DNA from: Symbiodinium natans
Taxonomy: Eukaryota; Sar; Dinophyceae; Suessiales; Symbiodiniaceae
Assembly (NCBI GenBank): GCA_905221605.1
Contig: CAJNDS010002001.1
Location: 62,001 to 126,000, forward strand
Length of the DNA: 64,000 bases
Direction of reading: 5' to 3'
Positions within the stretch are counted from its first letter, which is position 1. The number at the start of each line of letters is the position of its first letter. Under the pieces are notes generated by a model. It did no database searches, was not told the origin of the DNA, and saw nothing but the letters and a program-made list of their open reading frames with translations. A program made the translations under genes and the position numbers. Positions 9,995 through 18,907 of the stretch are shown piece by piece.

Positions 9995-10105
9995 AAACCC
10001 TCAACCCTTAAACCCTTAAACCCTTAAACCCTTAAACCCTTAAACCCTTAAACCCTTAAACCCTTAAACCCTTAAACCTTAAACCTTTAAACCCTTAAAC
10101 CCTTA
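9995..10105. repeat. (CCCTTAAA)n variant array
   Basis: An octamer CCCTTAAA replaces the CCCTAAA heptamer for about 110 bp. The same variant forms a larger array at 35817-36013. Confidence 0.9.
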
Positions 10106-10344
10106 AACCCTTAAACCCTAAACCCTAAACTCTAAAGGTTGAGGGTTGCGAGCAACTTGCTGTTGAGGGCTTCGGGGGGGGTTGGTGAGGGAAGAGAGTT
10201 TAGAGTAAGTTAAACCCGAAACCCTAAACCCTAAGCCTGAGGGGGAATTTGTAGCAATCCGTGTGGTTTTCTGCCGAACACCCCCCCCCCCCCCAAAAAA
10301 AAAAAAACAAAAAAAAAAGGGTTTAGGGTGTAGGGCTTAGGGCC

Positions 10345-10654
10345 CCAAACCCTTTGCAAACGCGGCGTGCCTCCAATAGCCAGTCCTAGCAGCATGCTCG
10401 CCTTGACTGCACTTAGGAGGGTAGTAAAAAATTAAACTTTTAGGGTTTAGGGCTTAGGGCTTAGGGCTTAGGGCTTAGGGCTTAGGGCTTAGGGTTTAGG
10501 GTTTAGGGTTTAGGCATTAAGAAACCCGATAAACCCAAGAAGACTAAAGATCTAAAGTTACAGTAAAGAACCGCAGAGTCGCAAGCAAGGTGGACACGGT
10601 CGCTGCGCGCAGGTTGAACATGATCAGCAGTGAGATCCTGAGTCTTCGGAACCC
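10345..10654 (-). CDS. Hydrophobic protein fragment, two exons split by a GC-AG introner
   Basis: Exon 10583-10654 reads RRLRISLLIMFNLRAATVST then LL; exon 10345-10401 continues ASMLLGLAIGGTPRLQR. Joined, they form a plausible membrane helix. The intron 10402-10582 is GC-AG: TTGCTT|GCGACTC and GTCAAG|GCGAGC. GCGA is duplicated at the two borders. Confidence 0.7.
10402..10582 (-). mobile_element. Introner family H with an internal telomere-like block
   Basis: On the plus strand it reads TTGACTGCACTTAGGAGGGTAG ... AGATCTAAAGTTACAGTAAAG ... CCGCAGAGTCGC. Positions 10441-10515 inside are TTTAGGG and CTTAGGG repeats. Further family H copies start near 41170 and 41980 without that block, so the block was gained. 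Confidence 0.75.
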
Positions 10655-10819
10655 GAAGCCCCCTAAACCCTAAACCTTAAACCCTAAACCCAAAAACCCT
10701 GAACACTGAGGTTTAAGGGCTTCCGGGCCTCTGGGTCTGGGGTTTAGGGTGCTCTAAAGTAGTACGTTTACCATACTCCGATGCACGATGCAGACAGTAA
10801 AGCCCAAATGGCCAAGCCA

Positions 10820-11250
10820 GCCTAAACTCCTAAACCCCTCAACCCCCAAACCCCTAAACCCCCTAAACCCCCTAAACCCCCCAAACCCCGAAACCCCTAA
10901 ACCCCAAACACCCAAACCCCCAAACCCGAAACCCCTAAACCCCTAACCCCCTAAACCCCTAAACCCCTAACCCCCTATACCCTTAAACTCCAAACCCCTA
11001 ACCCCCTAAACCCCTCAACCCCTCAACCCCGAAACCCCTAAACCCCTAAACCACTAAACCACTAAACCCCCAAAACCCCTAAACCCCACAACCCCTAAAC
11101 CCCTAAACCCCCAAACCCCCAAACCACTAAACCCCCAAAACCCCTAAACCCCAAAACCCCAAAACCCCTAAACCCCCCTAAACCCCCCAAACCCCTAAAG
11201 CCCTAAACCCCTAAACCCCTACGCCCCTAAACCCCTAAACCCTACATGGT
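10820..11250. repeat. Degenerate (CCCCTAAA)n array
   Basis: About 430 bp of mixed CCCCTAAA, CCCCAAA and CCCCTCAA octamers on the plus strand. No open coding island. It differs from the heptamer arrays and may be an older, diverged form. Confidence 0.9.
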
Positions 11251-11260
11251 TCAAACCTAC

Positions 11261-11501
11261 CTCCTGTTTGCAACGGTCTTTATGTGGTTCTGCTCCTGTC
11301 TCCAATGAAACGCGAACAACCAGACTTTAGGTGCCCCTCAACCCTAAGCCCTAAAGGGGTTTAGGGTTTAGGGTTTAGGGTTAATCCTTGTGAAAAACCC
11401 TAAACCCTAAACCCCAAACCCGAAGCTAAACCTTCAACCTACCTCTGCCGAATGCTCTCTTGGAATTGCAAATCCTGTGAAGCCAAGGTGAAAGTCATGC
11501 T
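11261..11501 (-). CDS. Two exons with GTAGGT donors
   Basis: Exon 11443-11501 lies between GTTCAG and AGAG|GTAGGT and reads MTFTLASQDLQFQESIRQ. Exon 11261-11324 lies between CTAAAG and GGAG|GTAGGT. In the joined phase the second exon reads LVVRVSLETGAEPHKDRCKQ; another frame there is also open. The pairing is inferred. Confidence 0.55.
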
Positions 11502-11854
11502 CTGAACGAACCAAACGAATTACCATAAACCCTAAACCCTAAACCCTAAACCCTAAACCCTAAACCCTAAACCCTAAACCCTAAACCCTAAACCCTAAAC
11601 CCTAAACCCTGAACCCTAAAACCTAAAACCTAAACCCTAAACCCTAATCCAATTCCCCTTGTTAAGGAGCCCCCGCTCTCCCAAAAACAAGTGACGTTAA
11701 AATGGAATGAGTGCTCTATGTCCTCAAGCCCGCATATGGCCGAGCGAACCCGAAACGCAAGTGGCCCTGAAAATTCGGAAGCCCCATGTGCCCTAAACCC
11801 TAAACCCTAAGCCGTAAGCCCTAGACCCTAAACCCTGAAACCCTAAACCCTAAC

Positions 11855-11935
11855 GGCCGCCCAAGGTCAGCTTGGACCAGCGGGACGTATGCCAGTCGTG
11901 GCTGAGGAATGCGTGCACCCGCTGCACCGTGTAGC
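11855..11935 (-). CDS. Exon with a FLSHDW motif
   Basis: The exon runs from CTGAG|GCTACACG to GGCC|GTTAGGG, so the telomere repeat gives the donor. The frame reads YTVQRVHAFLSHDWHTSRWS and then KLTLGG. SHDW-type motifs recur in dinoflagellate membrane proteins and resemble TIR-like starts; this link is from memory. Confidence 0.6.
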
Positions 11936-12174
11936 CTCAGATTCTCAGCACTTCAGGAAGGAGTAACACTACCCAAGTATGATGTATAAATACATATATA
12001 TATATATGTTTAAAGATGTATGCACACACATAGATATGCATACTTAACTATAAAGACACACACATGTATGTGCACACATCTATGAACATGCATACCTACC
12101 TGCATAAATAAATTATATATATATATATATATACGCACACAAGCCCCCCCCCCCCCCCCTGACCTACTCGGAGG

Positions 12175-12880
12175 CGATATCAGGTTAAGAAATCCCCGAA
12201 TTTATGCTAGGACAGACGTAGCCTCACGGTTTGGTCATGGCAGGGGGTGTGTACTTGGTGTAATGATGTTGCTTTATTTAATGTCTTTAGAAATTTCATA
12301 AATTTACTGAATTTCGTGGGTTTAATTGCATAGGTTCAATTAGTTTAGTTGGTTTACTAACCGATGTACGAATGAAACTAACTAATTACTCTACCGAATA
12401 TCAGCTTACAAAAATTCTATGCTCCAGCAATGATTTCTATGCTCCAGCAATGATCCACTCAGCAAATGCTCAAGCGATTGCTCCAATAGAAGTAACCTGA
12501 ACGAATTGCTCGAGATTGCGGATTGCTATTATTTGAGAGGAATCCCATGAAACTTAAAAGGAATCCCTGGAACAAGGAAAACACAATTAAATTTCAATAC
12601 GGGTCAGATTCAAACGAATAAGCATCCTATTAAGCGTAATTGAATCTTATTACATGAATAAGAGCCTTATACAAAACATGCATCTCTGAAAATTGATTTG
12701 AACCCTATTAAAATTAATAGGAGTCCTCTATGAGATTCATGAAAAATCATACGAAAATAAACGGATCCGTATAAACATTTATGGGGAACCCAAACACATT
12801 CATGGGAAGCCTTTTGACATGAACAGGACCCCGATATAAAATTCATAGGAATCCTAAACCCCCTAAACCCCAAGCCCCAA
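12175..12880. other. AT-rich unique island without telomere repeats
   Basis: About 700 bp of much lower GC than its surroundings. It has a tandem copy of TTCTATGCTCCAGCAATGAT (12415 and 12434) and, from 12530 on, repeated variants of ATTCATRGGAATCC and AATAGGAGTCC. No convincing exon. It may be a decayed element or transferred organelle DNA. Confidence 0.5.
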
Positions 12881-12957
12881 AACCCCCAAAACCCCCCTCC
12901 CTCCCAGAGGCAGTTCAACCCTAAGCCCTAAACCCTAAACCCTAAACCCTAAAACAC

Positions 12958-13040
12958 CTGCTGCATGTCGCGCGGCTCAGGTCGTAGGTCCTAGGGCTCA
13001 CCTGCGCGCACGGAGCCCCCATCATGAAGCCCAGGTTTGA
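12958..13040 (-). CDS. Exon ending at a telomere-like donor
   Basis: The minus frame reads NLGFMMGAPCAQVSPRTYDL then SRATCSR, and ends CAGCAG|GTGTTTTAGGG. An internal CAG|GTGAGCC is an alternative donor that would shorten the exon. Confidence 0.5.
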
Positions 13041-13232
13041 GGTATGGGGTTTTAGGTCACAGTTTAGGGTTTAGGGTTTAGGGTTTAGGGTTTAGGGTTT
13101 AGGGTTTAGGGTTTAGGATTTGGGGTCTGGGGTTTGGGGTTTTGGGTTTTGGGTTTGGGGTTGTGAACTTTGAACCCCAACCCCGGCAAATGTGCTTGAA
13201 AGAGGATTTGCAGAAGGGCTTGCGTGTCACAC

Positions 13233-13293
13233 CAAGGTTGACACAAGACTAAACGGCCGGATGTCGTCAAACACAGAGATGAAGTATCCATAA
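13233..13293 (-). CDS. Exon following a family B introner
   Basis: It starts after GGGTCTAG|TTATGG, the end of a family B element, and reads YGYFISVFDDIRPFSLVSTL before TTG|GTGTGA. Confidence 0.6.
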
Positions 13294-13405
13294 CTAGACC
13301 CGGAAGTAACATAGAAACAAAAAGGGCGCCCTTTTTGGTTCTAAGGGGATGATAAAGGAACCCCAACCCAGAAAAAAGGAAAAAAGGGCCTACTCCCGGT
13401 CCTAG
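13294..13405. mobile_element. Introner family B
   Basis: The ends CTAGACCCGGAAGTAA and GGGCCTACTCCCGGTCCTAG are inverted. The interior has GGGCGCCCTTTTTGGTT and GGAACCCCAACCC, diagnostic of family B. Other copies: 37144-37260, 38823-38936, 39806-39915, 61203-61309, 62141-62266 and 62927-63118, plus fragments near 42660, 45074 and 59373. Confidence 0.8.
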
Positions 13406-13659
13406 ATGAAACCGAAACAGAGTTTATTAAAAACTCGGTCTACTCTCGTTTCCTCACTGGATGGAGATTGTCCTAAAACCCGAAAGATTCCAAAAAATGC
13501 GCATTCACAACGTAGCGGCTAGCAAAAGCCGACTACATGGGTTTCCCGAGAAACCCTATTGAAATCCAGGGGTTACGGTTATTGAAGACCTTGCTGCAGC
13601 AAGAAGAACACCAAGTGCTGATGTGCAGGCAGCTCAGTTCACCCTAAAACCCCCAACCC

Positions 13660-13800
13660 CCTAGTAGACACTGACCCTGAGGGTCCATATACCGAAAAAG
13701 GGAATAATTAGGCCTTGAAGTACTTCGTATATAGGGAATTTGGGCCCCAAGTATAGAATCATGAGGTACATGGACCATTTAGGGTAGAAGTAACCCTAAA
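13660..13800. mobile_element. Family I element
   Basis: TTGAAGTACTTCGTATATAGG ... ATGAGGTACATGGACC recurs at 62600-62672 in nearly the same form. The ends contain GGTCCATRTACC-like inverted motifs. Probably another introner family. Confidence 0.5.
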
Positions 13801-13862
13801 CCCTAAACCCTAAACCCTAAACCCTAAACCCCAAACCCTAAACCCGGGATTAGGCCGCTCCC

Positions 13863-13940
13863 CTACAGTTTCGGGGCGTGATGGCGCTTACGCAGCCGCG
13901 GTGGGCCCGGCACCGCTGGTTCCTTCTTGAAGTCATTACC
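13863..13940 (-). CDS. C-terminal exon, basic tail
   Basis: It starts after GGTTCAG|GGTAATG and reads NDFKKEPAVPGPPRLRKRHH then APKL and TAG (13863-13865). Confidence 0.6.
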   Translation of the reverse strand, partial: GNDFKKEPAVPGPPRLRKRHHAPKL

Positions 13941-14067
13941 CTGAACCGGGTGTTTAGGGTTAGGGTTTAGGGTTTTGGGTTTTTGGGTTTTTGGGTTTTT
14001 GGGTTTAGGGTTTTGGGTTTTGGGTTTTGGGTTTTTGGGTTTTTGGGTTTAGGCACAGCATATCTAG

Positions 14068-14173
14068 GGACCAGGGGGCCGACGTTTTGGGGCTGTTGCC
14101 CGGGTTCTTGGACTCTCTCTCGGACCCTCCAGGGCTGTTAATCTTCATATTTTATTTTAGACTGACTCCTCAG
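14068..14173 (+). CDS. Exon with a hydrophobic C-terminal half
   Basis: The exon runs from ATCTAG|GGACC to CCTCAG|GTCAGG. The frame reads DQGADVLGLLPGFLDSLSDP and then PGLLIFIFYFRLTPQ, suggesting a membrane segment. Confidence 0.5.
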
Positions 14174-14215
14174 GTCAGGAAAAGCCCTGCAAACAATTGA
14201 GTTTAGGCCCAAGCC

Positions 14216-14369
14216 CTAATCGGAACAGGGATAGGGGGTTTTGCCGCCTGAGACGGCGTGGGGTGGGATGAACATTTTTGATGGCCCTCCACCATCGGGC
14301 CATGGCTGTTCGTCGCATTCGAACCTGGTCTGCATCCAAGCCTTCACAGCTTCTGCACCATATGTCAGC
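14216..14369 (-). CDS. C-terminal exon of about 50 residues
   Basis: The minus frame reads GAEAVKAWMQTRFECDEQPW then PDGGGPSKMFIPPHAVSGG and stops with TAG at 14216-14218. The upstream border may be GGTGCAG|AAGC or further 5'. The composition strongly suggests real protein; family not recognised. Confidence 0.6.
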
Positions 14370-14456
14370 AAACCGTAAACCGTAAACCCCAAAACCTAAA
14401 CCCTACAGCCTAAACCCTCTAAACCCTCTAAACCCTAAACCCTAAACCCAAACCAG

Positions 14457-14564
14457 ATCTTAAGCAACCTAGGACTTGGAATATACACGAGAAAGACGTT
14501 CAGCAAGGGGAAGCTAAAGAATGGCCCCGGAGCTATCCAAGCTTTGTGGGTGCTGACTAGATAG
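14457..14564 (+). CDS. C-terminal exon of 35 residues
   Basis: After AACCAG the plus frame reads ILSNLGLGIYTRKTFSKGKL then KNGPGAIQALWVLTR and TAG (14562-14564). The length is an exact 36 codons from the acceptor. Confidence 0.6.
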   Translation: MLSNLGLGIYTRKTFSKGKLKNGPGAIQALWVLTR

Positions 14565-14849
14565 CCTCTCAGGATTAGGATTCGTTTAGGGTCTAGGGTT
14601 TAGGGTCTAGGGTTTAGGGCTTGATTATGCTAGGGTTTGGGCATCTAAAACAAAGGGCAGGCTTCGGGTTCTCAAGGTAGGGTAAGGCGTTTAGGGTTGA
14701 GGGGTTCAGGGTTCAGGGGTTGAGGGTTTAGGGTTTAGAGTTTAGGGCTTGGGGTTTAGGTTTGGGGTTTAGGGTTTAGGGTTTAGGGTTTAGGGTTTAG
14801 GGTTTAGGGTTTAGGGTTTAGGGTTTAGGGTTTAGGGTTTAGGGTAACC

Positions 14850-14955
14850 CCGACCCAGGGCCTGATACATACTGCTCGAGCATGGGACGGCCCAATGCTT
14901 GGCAAAGCCAGCCAGCGCCACGCTGAGGGACACCCCACGCAACAGCTCAGCCTGG
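14850..14955 (-). CDS. Exon-like island between two long telomere-like arrays
   Basis: The minus frame reads QAELLRGVSLSVALAGFAKH and then WAVPCSSSMYQALGRGY. TTTAGGG arrays abut both ends (14755-14845 and 14957-15020). Confidence 0.5.
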
Positions 14956-15063
14956 CTTGGGTTTAGGGTTTAGGGTTTAGGGTTTAGGGTTTAGGGTTTA
15001 GGGTTTAGGGTTTAGGGCTTAAAGTTTAGGGCTTAGGGTTTAGGGCTTAGGGTTTTGCCCCGA

Positions 15064-15129
15064 AGATATGCTCCGGGAGGGGAGTTCGGCAACCTGTTAA
15101 GCATTGCCTCGCCTCCAACTCAATTTTAA
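15064..15129 (+). CDS. C-terminal exon-like island
   Basis: The plus frame reads RYAPGGEFGNLLSIASPPTQ F then TAA (15127-15129). Upstream border not clear. Confidence 0.4.
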   Translation, partial: RYAPGGEFGNLLSIASPPTQF

Positions 15130-15660
15130 GCTGAGACCGGTTCGTGAGGCTGGTCTCCTGCGCACGCAGAGACCTATAGACCCCCAAACTACCACGCCCA
15201 TACCCCAAGCCCTAAACCCCAAACCCTAAAGCCTAAACCCGAACCCCTCAACCCTAAACCCTGGCCTACTGCGATTTGTGGTTTTGGTTTACGCTGACAA
15301 CACCTAAACCAACCAACCCGCAATCTGAAAATAGCCTTAAACCAAGGTGTTTTTTGGGCTTTGACATGCTTTTGGTAGTACGACGCGAATTTTCTTCTTC
15401 ACAGGTCTTGCTTGCGGGATCACTTCGCTCCATTAATAGTGTGAGAAGTAAAGGAACGCAATGAGTGCACGAACGACAAGAATCCCTTGAACATGAAAAT
15501 CTCAAGAGTTGCATGAACAAAGGACTCGAATATTCAAACTCCTTCTCCGCCCTTTTATGCGGTTATTCGCCCATGCTTGCACCCTAAACCCTAAACCCTA
15601 AACCCTAAACCCTAAACCCTAAACCCTAAACCCTAAACCCTAAACCCTAAACCCTAAACC
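15130..15660. other. Mixed low-coding stretch
   Basis: 15260-15560 is moderately AT-rich with TTTACTTCTCACAC-like pieces that resemble 22740-22950. A weak minus frame is open at 15266-15520 but lacks clear borders. 15581-15665 is a CCCTAAA array. Confidence 0.4.
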
Positions 15661-15678
15661 CTAAATGTAGATTTCATC

Positions 15679-15894
15679 CTTGGGGACCACATGACCCCGA
15701 AACTTCGGATCATGTACCTTATATTAATGTAGTTCCTGGCAAGGTATATGAACCATAAACCCTTTTAAGGCTCATTAGGGTTCAGGGTTTAGGGTTTAGG
15801 GTTTAGGGTTTAGGGTTTTAGGGTTTATTAATGTAGTTCCTAGCAAGGTATATGAACCATAAACCCTTTTAAGGCTCATTTGGTCCCCAAGGAT
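15679..15894. mobile_element. Family A introner with a telomere block between 54-bp direct copies
   Basis: The ends are ATCCTTGGGGACCACATGA and GGCTCATTTGGTCCCCAAGGAT. Inside, 15723-15776 and 15827-15880 are 54-bp copies with one visible mismatch (CCTGGC versus CCTAGC). A TTTAGGG block of about 50 bp lies between them, so the block arrived together with a duplication of the element's own DNA. Confidence 0.85.
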
Positions 15895-15909
15895 TGCAAG
15901 CTCACTCAC

Positions 15910-15964
15910 GTACTTCGTTTGCGCTTTTGGTGAACGAAAGACACGATGTCATGTCTTCGCATCT
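15910..15964 (-). CDS. Exon with a consensus donor
   Basis: The minus frame reads RHDIVSFVHQKRKRS and ends AGTAC|GTGAGTGAG, the best GTGAGT donor in the window. Basic C-terminal half. Confidence 0.55.
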
Positions 15965-16055
15965 ATAGTACCTTTAATGTGGCGGCGAAGAAAGGGACAA
16001 ATAAGCCTAAACCCTAAACCCTAAACCCTAACCTCAGCTCAGCCCTAGGACCTAG

Positions 16056-16155
16056 GACGCTGCACAGCTTTACAGAGTACCAAGACGCGCTCTGGCAGTC
16101 CTCACCACCAAGCCGAGGCCAACATCACAATTAGGTGGGGCTGCCCTATCTCTGC
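16056..16155 (+). CDS. Exon-like island before a family A fragment
   Basis: From CCTAG|GACGCT the plus frame reads AAQLYRVPRRALAVLTTKPR then PTSQLGGAALSLP. Family A sequence follows from about 16178. Confidence 0.4.
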
Positions 16156-16328
16156 CCCCCCCCCCCCCACCCCCAATATAATTATGGTAGTACAGGGTGT
16201 ATGACCCCAATTCTGGGGCTCATGTGGTCCCCGGGACCCTATACCCGACACCCCACACCCTAAAACCCTAAAACCCTTCACCCCAAACCCTAAGCCCCAA
16301 ACCCCAAACCCTAAACCCGAAACCCCAG

Positions 16329-16430
16329 AGTCGTCCTGCGAGCGCGTGCGCACCGATACACTCCGGGACTGGGAGTCCTTTGTGGACACCTTGCGCAGCT
16401 CCAGGCTCTTGGCCTGGAGTCAGTGCGAGG
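16329..16430 (+). CDS. Exon, acidic/amphipathic
   Basis: The borders are CCCCAG|AGTCG and GCGAGG|GTTCAGG. The frame reads SSCERVRTDTLRDWESFVDT and then LRSSRLLAWSQCE. Good coding character; not recognised. Confidence 0.6.
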
Positions 16431-16545
16431 GTTCAGGGTTCAGGGTTTAGGGTTTAGGGTTGAGGGTTTGGGTTGAGGGTTTTGGGGTTTAGATTGAGGC
16501 ATATGAACCATAAACCCTTTTAGGGTTCATTCCGTCCCCAAGGAG

Positions 16546-16662
16546 GATCCTACGAACCAGTCGAGCTGCGGTGAGGGACAGCTGCACCAGACCTTCCTGC
16601 TCGTGCGCAGCAGCCGAGTCGCGAGGGCCAGATGACAAGGGTCGACACTTCCTGGAGTGGGC
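16546..16662 (-). CDS. Exon, helical, next to a family A end
   Basis: The minus frame reads SRKCRPLSSGPRDSAAAHEQ and then EGLVQLSLTAARLVRRIL, stopping at a family A end (CTTGGGGACGGAATGAACCC). No GT fits the expected donor; GA in TAG|GATCC is a possible non-canonical donor. Confidence 0.5.
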
Positions 16663-16744
16663 TTCTATTTTAGGATGTTTAGGGTTTAGGGTTAAGGGTT
16701 TGGGATGTTTAGGATGCTTAGGGTATAGGTTTAGGGTATAGGTT

Positions 16745-16830
16745 TTGGGTTTGACTTTCGCCCCTTGACGCAAACGGCCACAGTCTTCACTGAACGCTGA
16801 GGTGCGGTCAACAATATGTTTTGGAAATGT
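16745..16830 (-). CDS. Exon-like island
   Basis: The minus frame reads FPKHIVDRTSAFSEDCGRLR then QGAKVKP. It lies just upstream of the 16546 exon on the same strand and may belong to the same gene; the frame stays open through the decayed repeats between them. Confidence 0.45.
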
Positions 16831-17089
16831 GGGTGGGGCATGGAGGGGCCGGTGGGGTGGGGGGGGCGGGGGGGACTCCGTTTCCCAGTTTAGGGTTTAG
16901 GGTTAGGGTTTAATTAGGGGTTAGGGTTTAGGGTTTAGGGTTCAGGGTTTAGGGTTCTCTATAGCTGTCCATGTGCGGTCCACGGTTCCGGGTGAGATGG
17001 GACAGGGGGTAAGGTCCATATATCGGCGAGCCCCTATCCAAGCATGGGTACGTCGGACATTCTAGAAACAACTCCCTACACCTTTGAGG

Positions 17090-17190
17090 CGCCCCCTTTT
17101 AATAACAGTCCTTAATAGGGATTACATCGGGGGTGCTATGCTCTCCATTAAGTTCTGTTAGTATAAGGGGGGGAACATCCCAACCCTAAA
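17090..17190. mobile_element. Introner family C
   Basis: Ends with GTTAGTATAAGGGGGGGAACATCCCAA; the inverse at the left is degenerate. Better copy at 18128-18222 and a related short copy at 7430-7488. Confidence 0.5.
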
Positions 17191-17206
17191 CTGCCTTAAA
17201 CCGCAG

Positions 17207-17302
17207 CAGGCAAGATCCTGAACACTCCACGGAAGAAAGTGCGAAAGCCAAACACCAGCGATCACAGGCTCGTTGCTACTTCAAGCCCCAGGCGGGCTTA
17301 CC
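17207..17302 (+). CDS. Exon, basic and Ser/Thr-rich
   Basis: The plus frame reads GKILNTPRKKVRKPNTSDHR and then LVATSSPRRAYLT after GCAGCAG. A nuclear localisation-like cluster (PRKKVRKP) is present. Confidence 0.5.
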
Positions 17303-17486
17303 TGACACATATTTGCCCACAGTTTCGTAGTAAGTACCCACTATGTAGTAGGTATAACCCCGAAAGCTGTAGGTACATAGCGTCCCAGGCAGAGAGATTA
17401 GGGTTTAGGGCGTTTAGAGAGACGGTCCAGGGGTTTTCTGGGTTTTTGTTTGGCGTTCAGGGCTCAGGAAATATCACGCTCTGCTA

Positions 17487-17610
17487 AGCTGCACTGATCG
17501 AAACAAAAAGGTGTAACGACCCCCCCCCCCCCCCCCCCCCGGAAAAAAAAAAAAGGTGTTCAGCAATTTGCTCAGCGACAGTGGGCAACCCTACAGAGTA
17601 GACTGGACAG
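17487..17610 (+). CDS. Two exons split by a 45-nt poly-C/poly-A intron
   Basis: Exon 17487-17510 ends TDRNKK; exon 17556-17610 reads VFSNLLSDSGQPYRVDWTG and ends ACAG|GTAGGG. The frame is kept across the junction in phase 0. Gene unknown. Confidence 0.6.
17511..17555 (+). other. 45-nt intron made of poly-C and poly-A
   Basis: The sequence is GTGTAACGAC, C20, GG, A12, G. AAAAAGGTGT is present at both borders (17505-17514 and 17550-17559), so the C/A tract looks like an insertion with a 10-bp duplication that created GT and AG splice sites. Confidence 0.65.
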
Positions 17611-17978
17611 GTAGGGTATACCTGAGACCCTATTTACCTAGAGTTTTACGGGTTATACCTGCTAATTAGGGGGTACTTGCGACAAAACTGCAAGCAAATA
17701 GAGTACCAGGTATGACCGTAGACAACCAACGTGTATAAGGCTTGTTCCTGAGGGCAATTTCAGCTGGGCAGTTCCCCTAAACCCTAAACCCTAAGCCACA
17801 AACCCTAAACCCTAAACCCTGAGCCCTTCTGCACCTCTTCTAAGAAGGTACCCCACCTGCAAACTTCCCTCCGACCCCTTCAGCCCCAAACCTCAAGCCA
17901 CCTGAACCTCAAAAGGGTTTAGGGTTTAGGGTTTAGGGTTTAGGGTTTAGGGTTTAGGGCTTGGTCCCTTTCATTCAG

Positions 17979-18062
17979 GTACTGGTAAGAAAGGAAGCCC
18001 TGGAAACCAACCTGTTAGGCCAAATGAACCATTCAGATGGCATCAGCAACCCGATACCATAG
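17979..18062 (+). CDS. Exon, possibly terminal
   Basis: The exon runs from TTCATTCAG|GTACTG to ACCATAG|GTTTAGGG. It reads VLVRKEALETNLLGQMNHSD and then GISNPIP. In phase 0 the final TAG is a stop; in another phase it is the exon end before a telomere-type donor. Confidence 0.6.
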   Translation, partial: VLVRKEALETNLLGQMNHSDGISNPIP

Positions 18063-18127
18063 GTTTAGGGTTTAGGGTTTAGGGTTTACGGTTTAGGGTT
18101 TAGGGTTCTAAGTTGAGGGCTTGGGGT

Positions 18128-18222
18128 TGGGATGTTCGCTCTTATACTAACAGTCCTGAATAGTGGTTATAAAGGGGGGGCTACTATAATCCTAATTAGG
18201 GACTGCTAGTATAAGGGGGAAC
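18128..18222. mobile_element. Introner family C, full copy
   Basis: GGGATGTTCGCTCTTATACTA and TAGTATAAGGGGGAACATCCC are near-perfect inverted ends around about 50 bp. On the plus strand the acceptor would be CCCAAGCTAAG|GGCC. Confidence 0.8.
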
Positions 18223-18235
18223 ATCCCAAGCTAAG

Positions 18236-18446
18236 GGCCTGATCTTGGTGGCAAGCATTCTAATGGAAGTTACTTGGAGGTTCATGGGCCTTAATAACCA
18301 CTTATAACTGGGCTTATACCCTACTTATAATTGGGATAACCCCGATAAGGCCCTTTAGGGGGATTATAAGTAGGGATATAAGTACAGTTATAATTGGTTA
18401 GTAAGTAGCATGAACCTCCAAGTACACGGTCCCTGAATATGGTCGC
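18236..18446 (+). CDS. Small exons between family C and D introners
   Basis: Exon 18236-18268 (33 nt) reads GLILVASILME and ends GAA|GTTACTTGG. After intron 18269-18422 the next exon begins TACACGGTCCC (YTVPEYGR). The downstream limit is not fixed. Confidence 0.5.
18269..18422 (+). mobile_element. Introner family D, 154 bp
   Basis: The ends TTACTTGGAGGTTCATGGG and GCATGAACCTCCAAGTA are inverted repeats; the splice sites are GT and CCAAG. A second copy at 39772-40008 is interrupted by a family B element. Confidence 0.8.
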
Positions 18447-18792
18447 TTACCTACTTGCAGGGTTCTGAAGTATGGGCCCTTGGGTTGTATAGGGTATGTA
18501 AGGGGTATTCAAGCAGTCCTCTTTGGACATACGAAGTGACTGGGAAACTACCCTTGCAGGAATAGAGACACCAAAGAGCCCCTCTAGGAGGTACCGTCCC
18601 TTTGTAGGAGGGTCCTTGGAGTCTTAAGTTATCATCCCTAGTCGGGCATACACCTGTAACTCCTAGTTCGTGGTTGGGATAGTATTAAGAATGTAAATTT
18701 CCATTCTTATTGAGTTAAAGTACCCTTACAAATGTAAAATGCTACCCCGCCATGACAAAGACCCTGCTGAGCAGTAAGTACCGCCTAAGCCG
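18447..18792. other. Family E fragment and unassigned sequence
   Basis: 18466-18510 matches family E (TCTGAAGTATGGGCCCTTGG, GTATAGGGTATG). 18530-18790 contains CCTCTAGGAGG and TGGAGTCTTAAG pieces with no supported exon. Confidence 0.4.
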
Positions 18793-18862
18793 TACTTGCA
18801 ACGCATCAACTGCACATAGATGCAGTCCCCGGTATGGACCAACAGAAGCTTGAAGGGTTCAT
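18793..18862 (-). CDS. Exon-like island
   Basis: The minus frame reads PFKLLLVHTGDCIYVQLMRC, strong beta/hydrophobic alternation. Borders uncertain. Confidence 0.55.
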
Positions 18863-18907
18863 GCCCTAAACCCTAAACCCTAAACCCTAAACCCAAAACC
18901 CAAAACC

